Shown: positions 16,655 to 24,480 of the stretch, one piece after another
Numbering within the stretch: position 1 is the stretch's first letter
Layout of the letters: each line of letters starts with the position of its first letter
Assembly (NCBI RefSeq): GCF_002128405.1
Contig: NZ_NETJ01000003.1
Coordinates: 124,001-188,000, forward strand
Reading direction: 5' to 3'
From: Gottfriedia solisilvae
GTDB lineage: Bacteria; Bacillota; Bacilli; Bacillales; Bacillaceae_G
DNA: 64,000 nt
Position numbers and translations under genes: made by a program
The notes under the pieces: generated by a model
Database searches by the model: none
The model's input: the letters and a program-made list of their open reading frames with translations, nothing else
Told to the model about the DNA's origin: nothing

Positions 16655-17749
16655 ATGAATCATCCTATAGGCGTACAAGAGAAAGTATCTCCATTTTTTG
16701 CATTTTTTTTGATACATAGTGCTCAAACAGGAATAGGTATGTTAGGATTTCAAAATAAAGTAGCCGGTGATGTAGGGTATGACGCATGGATTGTATGCAT
16801 CTTAAGTGGTATATCGATTAACATCATTATTTTCTTAATATACAAAATGCTAAAAGACAAAAATGATTTAATAAATCTTCACAATCATTCATTTGGTAGC
16901 TTTATAGGAACCATACTTACATTAGCATTTAGTACTTACTTAATATTATCTGCTTTAATTGTTTTTAGAACATACCTAGACATCTTGCAAATCTGGGTAT
17001 TTCCAACCTTTGCGACTTGGTATCTTGGTCTTTTTTTCATTATCGCTATATATTATACAGTTGTCAGTGGGTTTAGAGTAGTTACAGGAATTTGTTTTTG
17101 GGGTATGGTGATACCTAGTTTATTGCTAGTTTCTTTAGGATTTCCGCTAAAATACTCTGCCCTAGAAAATATCATGCCTATTTTTGATCATTCTCTTACG
17201 AGTATGTTTAAAGGAATTAAAGATTTAACGTTAAATTTTATGGGATTTGAATCAATATTAATATATTATCCATTTATTAAAAAACCAGATAAATCGCATA
17301 AATGGGCACAAATTGGCAGTATATTCACTATGGTTTTATATGCAGTTATTATGGTCATATCTTATATGTACTTTAATGAAGAACAAATGCTACATGCTCT
17401 TTGGGCTACTTTAAATATGACAAAGATTATTTCGTTCCCGATTTTAGAACGTTTTGAGTATGTTGTAATATTCACTTGGTTTTTAGTTGTCCTTCCCACA
17501 GTTTGTTTACCAGTTTGGAGTGTTGGACGAAGTCTAGAGATTTTATTTAATGTTAAACCAAAAAATTCACTTCTTATTGTTTCTATTATTATATATTCTT
17601 CCGTTTTTTTTATAAAAGGAAGAATAAGCATAAATATGTTAAATCAATTAGTAGGTACACTAGGGTTATATTTTATTTATATTTATATTCCGTTCCTATT
17701 TGTTATAAATTACATAAAATCAAAAATACAGCGCCACTTTAGTAGCTAA
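16655..17749 (+). CDS. Germination receptor B subunit (GerAB-type, APC superfamily)
   Basis: Polytopic protein of about 10 helices related to amino acid permeases; B subunits bind the nutrient germinant within the membrane. It opens with VQEKVSPFFAFFLIHSAQTGIGMLGFQ, typical of the family. ATG 16655 is preferred because AAAGGTGA lies just upstream; GTG 16646 overlaps that site. The order A-C-B differs from the A-B-C order of B. subtilis gerA but occurs in other Bacillaceae. No D subunit is seen nearby. Confidence 0.93.
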   Translation: MNHPIGVQEKVSPFFAFFLIHSAQTGIGMLGFQNKVAGDVGYDAWIVCILSGISINIIIFLIYKMLKDKNDLINLHNHSFGSFIGTILTLAFSTYLILSALIVFRTYLDILQIWVFPTFATWYLGLFFIIAIYYTVVSGFRVVTGICFWGMVIPSLLLVSLGFPLKYSALENIMPIFDHSLTSMFKGIKDLTLNFMGFESILIYYPFIKKPDKSHKWAQIGSIFTMVLYAVIMVISYMYFNEEQMLHALWATLNMTKIISFPILERFEYVVIFTWFLVVLPTVCLPVWSVGRSLEILFNVKPKNSLLIVSIIIYSSVFFIKGRISINMLNQLVGTLGLYFIYIYIPFLFVINYIKSKIQRHFSS

Positions 17750-18070
17750 ACTTTATAATTTGTATAATTCTATATGATATGGAATGTTTATCATACATCA
17801 ATTTATACGAAAACCACCACATTAAATATTTTTGCTTATTCAACTAACGCATGCAATAGTTGTAGTACAACATGATCAACCGTGTAGTAGATTTTTTTAT
17901 TGCGTAAAATAACAGTTTTAGTTTGGAAAATATGGATTTATTTTCTAATGAAAAATAGATAAACAGTGATAAAATCATTTTTAATGGTTGATTTTTTGCT
18001 CACAACTTGTTTTTAAACAATAACATTTTTTATCTTATAAGTATAAGGAAGTCATAATTTTAAAACCAAA
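17750..18070. other. Intergenic gap between convergent units
   Basis: The gap lies between gerB (plus) and the cyanophycinase (minus). It contains one copy of the dispersed 20-bp palindrome (17842-17861) and otherwise AT-rich sequence without reading frames. No strong terminator for gerB was found other than this element. Confidence 0.5.
17842..17861. repeat. Dispersed palindrome, copy A
   Basis: AACTAACGCATGCAATAGTT, one base different from the common form, in the context TTATTC before it. It lies 92 bp after gerB. See copies at 28492, 30568, 31662 and a diverged one near 32655. Confidence 0.8.
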
Positions 18071-18071
18071 G

Positions 18072-18097
18072 AGAGCACTCTTATAAAAGAGTGCTCT
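18072..18097 (-). terminator. Terminator of the cyanophycinase operon
   Basis: Perfect 11-bp stem AGAGCACTCTT / AAGAGTGCTCT. On the minus strand it is followed by CTTTGGTTTT, a moderate T-rich tail, immediately after the cyanophycinase stop. Confidence 0.8.
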
Positions 18098-18105
18098 TAT
18101 ACGTT

Positions 18106-19326
18106 CTAATAGGAAATATTTATTGTGACATTACTTACAGTGTATTTACCATTTTTATAATAACCTTTTGTATTTGCATCTTTTATAAATTTTAGTGTAA
18201 ATTGTGGTCCAGTTTCATAAGTGTCTCCATATAAGTAAGAAACGTTCGTATCAACTAATCTTGTAATTGTTGTTGTAGTTTCATATTCTCCGAAAATATT
18301 AGATGAATCACGAATAGTAGTGTAATAAGGTGTTGTAATTAGAGTTTTTGTTGATGTTACAGTTTTTGTACTACTATTATAGATATCTCCTGAAGTTAAA
18401 TAACTTACTTTTACATTATTAGCGGTAAATGAAGATAATGTTCCATACACGGCATTTGTGGAATCTACAACAAAAACACCACGTTCTCCGTACACTTTCC
18501 CTGTCGTGCCATTAAGATATAACGCTGTGTTTTCATCGATTCCATACCCGACCTTTAGATTTAAATCACGTTCTGCTAATAAAATACGACCAATTCGCCC
18601 TCGAGCATCAAAATGTGTATCAATTGCTGCATTTACAAAACCAAATCCTGTTGTGTAGCCACCGTTGTCTGGGTGTGTAGAATCCGCTAAAGAAACATCA
18701 CTAATCTTTTTAGATGCTAACTTGTTAAAATATAAGTATCCGTAGCTTATTCCTTCACCATAAGTTTTAGGACTTTGAACAGAAGTACCTGCACTAGTAC
18801 CAGATATTATTGCACCAGCCGATGCTCTTTGTTGAATTGCCGAAAATAACGGAGTTGGGGTTCCATCATCTTTTAAAAGGCTGCGAACATGACGTGACTG
18901 ATCTCCACCATTAAAGAAGATTACGTCTGCCGAGTTAATTAAATCAATATTACTTTGTTTGTAAGCTTCAGTTGTATAATTATCAACGGCTACAGGAATA
19001 AAAACAGGTGTGAATCCGTAACTAGTGAACAGATTTTTATATGATAGGTGACCTGGAATATCATTTGTATAAGCGTCTAATGCTGTAGCATAGTCTGCTG
19101 CTGCACTACATACTACTGCAACTACAGGGTTTGTTTTTCCAGTCGCTGTTTTTAGAGCATTATAAATTTCTGAATTATTATCAGCGATAGCCCCACCCAT
19201 TAAAAATACTTTTGGAGCTGTTGCTGCATTTGCATTTTTTTTAGTTGGTAAGAAAAATGAACCAAGTACAAGAGAGACTACTAAAACAAAGGATAATACG
19301 AAAGAATTATATATTTTGAGTTTCAT
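18106..19326 (-). CDS. Secreted cyanophycinase-like serine peptidase (S51)
   Basis: Peptidase family S51. Cyanophycinases cut multi-L-arginyl-poly-L-aspartate into beta-Asp-Arg dipeptides. A signal peptide (residues about 1-35, ending NANAAT) predicts export. Catalytic signatures are intact: nucleophile Ser in SGTSAGTS, His in DTHFDARGRIGRI, and GIDENTA near the third site; the Gly-Gly-Asp-Gln loop FFNGGDQSRH is also present. A C-terminal domain of about 100 residues follows. GGAGGAG precedes ATG 19326. It is last in a three-gene minus-strand operon, 20 bp after the isoaspartyl dipeptidase gene, under a sigma-54 promoter. The polymer substrate is inferred from family and context. Confidence 0.85.
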   Translation of the reverse strand: MKLKIYNSFVLSFVLVVSLVLGSFFLPTKKNANAATAPKVFLMGGAIADNNSEIYNALKTATGKTNPVVAVVCSAAADYATALDAYTNDIPGHLSYKNLFTSYGFTPVFIPVAVDNYTTEAYKQSNIDLINSADVIFFNGGDQSRHVRSLLKDDGTPTPLFSAIQQRASAGAIISGTSAGTSVQSPKTYGEGISYGYLYFNKLASKKISDVSLADSTHPDNGGYTTGFGFVNAAIDTHFDARGRIGRILLAERDLNLKVGYGIDENTALYLNGTTGKVYGERGVFVVDSTNAVYGTLSSFTANNVKVSYLTSGDIYNSSTKTVTSTKTLITTPYYTTIRDSSNIFGEYETTTTITRLVDTNVSYLYGDTYETGPQFTLKFIKDANTKGYYKNGKYTVSNVTINISY

Positions 19327-19346
19327 ATTTTATTACTCCTCCATTT

Positions 19347-20525
19347 TTAATTGTATTCAAATGTTCCTTTTACAATTGGTATACTATTTTCTACCATGAT
19401 TTTTCCGTGAGCAATTACTGTTTCAATATTTAACGTTTCTTGATTTATTAGGACAATATCAGCGTCATTGTCAACTTTGATATTGCCTTTAGTTTGCAAC
19501 TTTAGTACTTGTGCAGGATTAGATGTGATAACTTGTAATGCAACTTCTAATGGAATATCTTCATCTATAACTGCATCTCTAACTTCTTGATAAAGGGATG
19601 AGATTTTTCCTATTTGGAGCCCCATATATTCACCGTCCTGATCAAAGTATGGAAGGCTTGCTTGACCGTCTGAAGAGAAAGTTATGTTTTGAATTTCTAC
19701 ACCTTCTTCAAGCATAACACGAAGTCCTTTGCTGCATTTCACTTCTCCTTCCTCTAGAAATAGTGGAATTGTGCTTGTTGTGAAGTCCACATAGCCACCT
19801 CGAAGTGCATATTGTACACCTGCTTTAAATAATTCCTCGTTTCTGTTTATATGAGTTGGATGAAAATGCCGTATAGGAATATTTGTCATATCTACAAGTT
19901 CATGGAGTATCGAGAGTTTTTCTTCACCATCTCCAACATGAATTTCTAAAATACCGGCTTTACCTGATAAAATTCCACCGTTTCGAGCAGCAGAAGCAAT
20001 CTTTGCCATTTCCTCTAAAGTAGGTTCAGATGAACGATGATCAGAAATGGCAATCTCACCTACACCAATTATTTTATCAATTAAAATAATGTCACTTTGT
20101 ATAGTACCCGTTAATGTTTTTACAGGTATTTGATATGAACCAGTATGAATATAACAAGTCACACCTTCTTCTTCTAATCCGCGTGCTTTAGCAAGCAAAC
20201 TTTCTACATTTCTTGTGGTTCCGTCTGTACCAAGTACACCAACCAAAGTAGTAACTCCAGCAGTAGTTATATCAGTTAATTTAAGTTCAGGAGTACGAGT
20301 CTTAAAACCGCCTTCACCACCTCCACCTATAATATGGACATGTGAATCAATAAATCCTGGTACCACAAATGAGTTTGATGCGTCAATAACGTTGCAGGAG
20401 AAGAGGGCGGGTGGGAATTCAATTTGCTCGGAAATCATTTCAATTTTGCCACCCGCTATTAGTATGTCTTTTTTGCCAATATAGTGTGGTGTGTATACTT
20501 GACCATTTTTTATTAAAGTTAACAA
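19347..20525 (-). CDS. iadA: Isoaspartyl dipeptidase (beta-aspartyl peptidase)
   Basis: Cytoplasmic amidohydrolase that splits beta-Asp dipeptides, here most likely beta-Asp-Arg, to Asp plus Arg. Metal-binding features include HVHIIGGGGEGG at the N-terminal barrel strand, ISDHRSS, IRHFHPTHINRN and FSSDGQAS. Where E. coli IadA is recalled to have a carboxylated Lys, this protein appears to have Glu (GEIAISDH). Length (392) is usual. TTG start 20525 with AGGGGGA about 7 nt upstream. The gene lies between the carrier and the cyanophycinase, consistent with processing the imported product of the secreted enzyme. Confidence 0.92.
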   Translation of the reverse strand: MLTLIKNGQVYTPHYIGKKDILIAGGKIEMISEQIEFPPALFSCNVIDASNSFVVPGFIDSHVHIIGGGGEGGFKTRTPELKLTDITTAGVTTLVGVLGTDGTTRNVESLLAKARGLEEEGVTCYIHTGSYQIPVKTLTGTIQSDIILIDKIIGVGEIAISDHRSSEPTLEEMAKIASAARNGGILSGKAGILEIHVGDGEEKLSILHELVDMTNIPIRHFHPTHINRNEELFKAGVQYALRGGYVDFTTSTIPLFLEEGEVKCSKGLRVMLEEGVEIQNITFSSDGQASLPYFDQDGEYMGLQIGKISSLYQEVRDAVIDEDIPLEVALQVITSNPAQVLKLQTKGNIKVDNDADIVLINQETLNIETVIAHGKIMVENSIPIVKGTFEYN

Positions 20526-20562
20526 CGTATTTCCCCCTAAATCTTTGGATGACTTAATTTTT

Positions 20563-21984
20563 TTAGAATGGACCGTAGTTAATTAAATGTGCTACTACTA
20601 CGGCAACTAAACCGATTAAATATTGAATGAATACTAATGGGAAAATCCATTTTGCCCATTTTGTCCAAGGGATACCTGCAATTGCTAAACCTGCCATTAA
20701 AGTACCGGCTGTTGGGAAAATAATATTTCCAATCCCATCCGCAAAAGAGAAAGATAATACAGCAGTTTGGCGAGTTATATCTAAGAGGTCAGCCAATGGT
20801 GCCATAATTGGCATCGTTAACATTGCATGACCGCTACCTGAAGCTAAAATAAAGTGGATAGCTGCTTGGAAATTATACATTCCAATAACACTTAAATAAG
20901 CTGGGATATGTTTAATAGCCTCTGAAACACCATGAAGCATCGGATCAACAATATGTCCTTCATTTAACACTACTAAAATAGCACGCGAAACACCGATAAT
21001 AAGAGCCCCACTAATCAATGCGGCAGAACCTTGGGTAAATGATTTAACTACATCATCAATAGATAATCTGCCAATAATTCCTATTGCAATTGTTAAGATT
21101 ATAAATAAAGAAGCAATTTCAGTAATATACCATTGATATTTAATTACGCCAAAAGCTAAAACAATGTAATTTATTAGGAAAGCAACTAGAATCCATTTAT
21201 GTCTAGTGGTTAGTCTAGCTTTAGATATTAATAGTTCATTCGTTTGTTCAATTGAATATTTTCCGTAAAAGCCCAGTTTAGGATTTTTCTTAACTTTCAT
21301 AGCGTAACGATAGATATACGCAACTGAAACAAGATAAACAATTACAAATAAAATTAATCGAAATCCCATACCAGAAAAAGTAGGCAATTCGGCAATTCCT
21401 TGAGCGATACCAACTGTAAACGGATTCATAATTGCTGTTGTGAAACCAGCAGATGCACCGACTAATACAATAGCAGTTCCAGTAATTGTATCAAAACCTA
21501 ATGCAAGTGCTAGAGGGACCAAAAGTGGTATGTAAGCTAAAGTTTCTTCAGCCATTCCCATTAATGAGCCACCAATTGCAAAGAATAACATCATAATAGG
21601 GATTAGTAACTTTTCCCTAGTAGCAAGTTTTCTAGCCATTGTTGAAATTAACACTTCAATAGTGCCAGTAGCGCTTAATACCCCAAAAAACCCACCAATA
21701 ATAAGGACGAAGAAAATAATATTTGCCGCTTCTACCATACCTGTATGAATGGATTTAATCATTTCAAACAAACCAACTGGAGTTGATGCTATTGATTTAT
21801 AAGAATTTGGATCTACTGTTGTATGTCCATCAATATCAACTCGAGCGTATTCTCCAGTAGGTAAAATATAAGTAAGAATGGTTGCAATTAATAATATAAC
21901 GAGTAATAATGCAAAAACATTTATTTTACGTTCTTTCTTATCCTTTGTCTTAGTTGTAACTTCTGTAGCTTGAATTTGTGTCAT
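20563..21984 (-). CDS. YfcC-family carrier (putative dipeptide/amino acid uptake)
   Basis: About 11-13 membrane helices of the YfcC / C4-dicarboxylate-anaerobic-carrier-like family (ILPTGEYARV near the N-terminus, GGSLMGMAEETLAYIPLLVPLALALGFD, ASGSGHAMLTMPIMAPLADLL, FADGIGNIIFPTAGTLMAGL). Relatives carry amino acids or small peptides. AAGGGGGAG precedes ATG 21984. It is the first gene of the sigma-54-driven operon with isoaspartyl dipeptidase and cyanophycinase. Uptake of beta-Asp-Arg is inferred from that context and not provable here. Confidence 0.88.
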   Translation of the reverse strand: MTQIQATEVTTKTKDKKERKINVFALLLVILLIATILTYILPTGEYARVDIDGHTTVDPNSYKSIASTPVGLFEMIKSIHTGMVEAANIIFFVLIIGGFFGVLSATGTIEVLISTMARKLATREKLLIPIMMLFFAIGGSLMGMAEETLAYIPLLVPLALALGFDTITGTAIVLVGASAGFTTAIMNPFTVGIAQGIAELPTFSGMGFRLILFVIVYLVSVAYIYRYAMKVKKNPKLGFYGKYSIEQTNELLISKARLTTRHKWILVAFLINYIVLAFGVIKYQWYITEIASLFIILTIAIGIIGRLSIDDVVKSFTQGSAALISGALIIGVSRAILVVLNEGHIVDPMLHGVSEAIKHIPAYLSVIGMYNFQAAIHFILASGSGHAMLTMPIMAPLADLLDITRQTAVLSFSFADGIGNIIFPTAGTLMAGLAIAGIPWTKWAKWIFPLVFIQYLIGLVAVVVAHLINYGPF

Positions 21985-22109
21985 TAACTACTCCCCCTTT
22001 TTATTCCTAGATTGTGTACGAATTTTGAAGTAAAAAAATATTAAAGCGCTTCCATATTATTCCTCCCTACAAATTGAATTCTTTAAAAAAGGTTTCTAGT
22101 TTTATATAA

Positions 22110-22124
22110 GCAAATAGTGTGCCA
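22110..22124 (-). promoter_or_regulatory. Sigma-54 (-24/-12) promoter of the carrier-dipeptidase-cyanophycinase operon
   Basis: Read on the minus strand the sequence is TGGCACACTATTTGC, an exact TGGCAC-N5-TTGC. Transcription should begin near 22098, leaving a leader of about 115 bases to the carrier start. A partial cre (TGGAAGCGCTTTAA, minus strand of 22041-22054) lies in that leader. Confidence 0.88.
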
Positions 22125-22173
22125 ATATTTAAATTCTTATTTTTAAGAAAATTTTACTGATTGCTAATATTTA

Positions 22174-22233
22174 TTGGTTCTTTTTGGTTTGTTAAATGAT
22201 AAAATGAAATCAATTTAAACCAATTCAAACCGA
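22174..22233. promoter_or_regulatory. Candidate activator-binding array (UAS), divergent region
   Basis: Four half-sites: TTGGTT at 22174 and 22185 (11 bp apart), then AACCAA at 22218 and AACCGA at 22228 (10 bp apart), the second pair inverted relative to the first. The array lies about 50-110 bp upstream of the -24/-12 promoter and immediately before the activator gene. Helical phasing and a similar array at 24331 support an enhancer function; the binding protein is inferred. Confidence 0.55.
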
Positions 22234-22250
22234 TAGGGTGATCCTTTACT

Positions 22251-24305
22251 ATGAAAACAACATCACTTACTTTAATTACCGGAAGTTCAAAAACAAAGGA
22301 AACATTATCAAATCAGCTTGCTCAATTGCTAGAAGATTACATAACAATTAAGTCAATTGCCATTGATGATAAAGGTATTGATGAAATTAAGGATGATATT
22401 ATCCTTTTTTCATCGGAACAAGTGAAAAAAGAAACTGAAAAAATAGCAAAAGTGTTAGGCAAGCATGTACTTGTAGGGAAGAGAACACTTAATCATGAAA
22501 ACGTTGATAAGTTATTAAAGATAATAGAGGGGAAGAATGTCCTAGTTGTAAATGATGATTTTGAATCGACAGTTGAATTGATTCAGTCCTTATACCAAAT
22601 GGGGATTGATCACTTGCGATTTACTCCATTTAAGATGGAACAATTATATTATCCAGATATTGAAGTTGCAATTTCACCAGGAGAAACTCATTTAAGCCCC
22701 GATTACATAAAAGAAGTTATTGATATAGGTGTTCGTCTGTTTGATATTGCAACTATTTTACAAATTGTAGAATACTGTAAGCTTAATAGAAATATAGCTT
22801 CTTTAATTTCTGAAAAATATATAAGAAATATTATTGAATTACAAAGAGAACTTTTAAATGCAGAGCAACAAGCAAGGCAATTAAATAAACACATTCAAAA
22901 TGTTGTAAATGCTGTTGATGATGGAATCTTAGCCATTGATAGTTATAAAAGGATTACCGTATTTAATGAACGATTAGCAAATTTGTTTAAACTACATAAT
23001 GAGAATATTGTTGGGAAACATTTTGAGGAGATAATTTCACAACAAAATATTAAAGACTTTATTTTAAATGGAAATGAGGAATCAAAATTCTTTTCAATAA
23101 ATAACACCGATATTGTTATCTATCGAACTTTTATTAAAGAGGATGAAAGAATTGTAGCGACTTTTAAAAGCGTTAACCGAGCTTTTGAAATAGAAAAGAC
23201 AGCACAAAAGGAGTTTAGAAAACAAGGATTTTACGCTAGATATGATTTTTCAGATATAATTGGCAACCATCATGCAATTTTAGAATGTAAACGAGTTGCG
23301 ACGAAACTAGCAAAAGCTGAACATCCAATTTTAATTCAAGGTGAAACTGGGACAGGAAAAGAACTCTTTGCACATGCCATTCACAAACAGTCAACTCGTA
23401 AAAATGGACCATTCTTAGCTATAAACTGTAGTGCATTTACGGAAAGTTTGTTAGAAAGTGAGTTATTTGGTTATGATGATGGAACCTTTACAGGTGCAAA
23501 AAAGGGAGGTAAAAAAGGACTTTTTGAAATTGCAGATGGAGGTACAATTTTCTTAGATGAGATAGGTGACATTAGTTTAAACGTTCAGTCGCATTTATTA
23601 CGTGTTCTCCAAGAACAAGAGATTCGTAGAATAGGCGGCAGAAAAATCATTCCTATTAATGTACGTATAATAGCTGCTACAAATAAAGATATTTACCAGA
23701 AGATTTCAGAAGGTTTTTTTCGTTCAGACTTGTATTATCGATTAAATGTATTAAATCTTTTAATTCCTCCCTTACGTCTAAGAAGAACTGACATTCCGTT
23801 ATTAGTTCAAAGTTTTATTTCGAAAAGAGAGGGGATTTCTATAGAAGAAGAAGTGCTAAATAAATTAGAGAAACTAGATTGGCCAGGCAATGTACGAGAA
23901 TTAAAAGGTGTTATAGATTACATGCTTACTGTTTGCGAAGGGGATGTAATTTCACTAAAAGATTTTCCTCAAAATAGTCTTTTACAGGATAATGTAGACC
24001 AAAATAAATATATCGACGAATATCCATTTAATGCTTCTGCAAGCGTACTTGAAATTGAAGAATCAATTTTAATTCTTGAATCAATTAAGGATTTTAATGA
24101 TGTAGGTAAAGTAGCAAGTAGAGATAATATTTCAAGTGCAAGTAAACAAAAGGACAGATACTTATCTCCTCAACAAATCAGACTCCGTTTAAAAGGTTTG
24201 GAAACAAACGGTCTAATAACGAAGGGGAAAGGGAGGGCTGGTACCAAGATTACTCCTAATGGTATTAAATATTTAAATTTTCTAAAGTCTAATTCAACAT
24301 ATTAG
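22251..24305 (+). CDS. Sigma-54-dependent transcriptional activator
   Basis: Bacterial enhancer-binding protein of 684 residues. A PrpR_N-like N-terminal region (about 1-195) is followed by a PAS domain (about 205-310; ILAIDSYKRITVFNERLANLFKL), the AAA+ domain with Walker A GETGTGKE (about 364-371), sigma-54 contact loop GTFTGA (about 411-416; canonical GAFTGA), Walker B IFLDEIGD and the Arg-rich sensor region. The C-terminus does not look like a Fis-type helix-turn-helix. It reads as a winged helix (LSPQQIRLRLKGLETNGLITKGKG … TPNGIKYL). It stands between two sigma-54 promoters, which it very likely activates, possibly in response to a breakdown product. Confidence 0.92.
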   Translation: MKTTSLTLITGSSKTKETLSNQLAQLLEDYITIKSIAIDDKGIDEIKDDIILFSSEQVKKETEKIAKVLGKHVLVGKRTLNHENVDKLLKIIEGKNVLVVNDDFESTVELIQSLYQMGIDHLRFTPFKMEQLYYPDIEVAISPGETHLSPDYIKEVIDIGVRLFDIATILQIVEYCKLNRNIASLISEKYIRNIIELQRELLNAEQQARQLNKHIQNVVNAVDDGILAIDSYKRITVFNERLANLFKLHNENIVGKHFEEIISQQNIKDFILNGNEESKFFSINNTDIVIYRTFIKEDERIVATFKSVNRAFEIEKTAQKEFRKQGFYARYDFSDIIGNHHAILECKRVATKLAKAEHPILIQGETGTGKELFAHAIHKQSTRKNGPFLAINCSAFTESLLESELFGYDDGTFTGAKKGGKKGLFEIADGGTIFLDEIGDISLNVQSHLLRVLQEQEIRRIGGRKIIPINVRIIAATNKDIYQKISEGFFRSDLYYRLNVLNLLIPPLRLRRTDIPLLVQSFISKREGISIEEEVLNKLEKLDWPGNVRELKGVIDYMLTVCEGDVISLKDFPQNSLLQDNVDQNKYIDEYPFNASASVLEIEESILILESIKDFNDVGKVASRDNISSASKQKDRYLSPQQIRLRLKGLETNGLITKGKGRAGTKITPNGIKYLNFLKSNSTY

Positions 24306-24330
24306 TTTTTTCTTTCTTTATAATCCTAAA

Positions 24331-24373
24331 TTGGTTGTATTTGGGTGAATATATATAACCAGTTATTAACAAA
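24331..24373. promoter_or_regulatory. Candidate activator-binding array (UAS) of the two-domain cyanophycinase
   Basis: TTGGTT at 24331, TTGGGT at 24341, AACCAG at 24357 and AACAAA at 24368 repeat the two-plus-two, 10-11-bp-phased layout of the array at 22174, though with a shorter centre. It lies 50-90 bp upstream of the -24/-12 element at 24421. Confidence 0.5.
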
Positions 24374-24420
24374 AATATTTAATTAATCAGATTAAATTAA
24401 GTATTTTAATGGAATCAAAT

Positions 24421-24435
24421 TGGTATAAAACTTGC
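24421..24435 (+). promoter_or_regulatory. Sigma-54 (-24/-12) promoter of the two-domain cyanophycinase
   Basis: TGGTATAAAACTTGC keeps the invariant GG and GC ten bases apart and the TTGC box; TGGTAT deviates at two positions from TGGCAC. Transcription would begin about 24446, just before the Shine-Dalgarno at 24465. Confidence 0.75.
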
Positions 24436-24480
24436 TTGTACTTTTAAGTGAAACATACTAATTTGAAAGGGGTTATGGAA

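Noticed and set aside
22041-22054. cre site in the leader of the carrier-dipeptidase-cyanophycinase operon
   Set aside because: TGGAAGCGCTTTAA has several departures from consensus. It is mentioned with the promoter but not claimed as a site.
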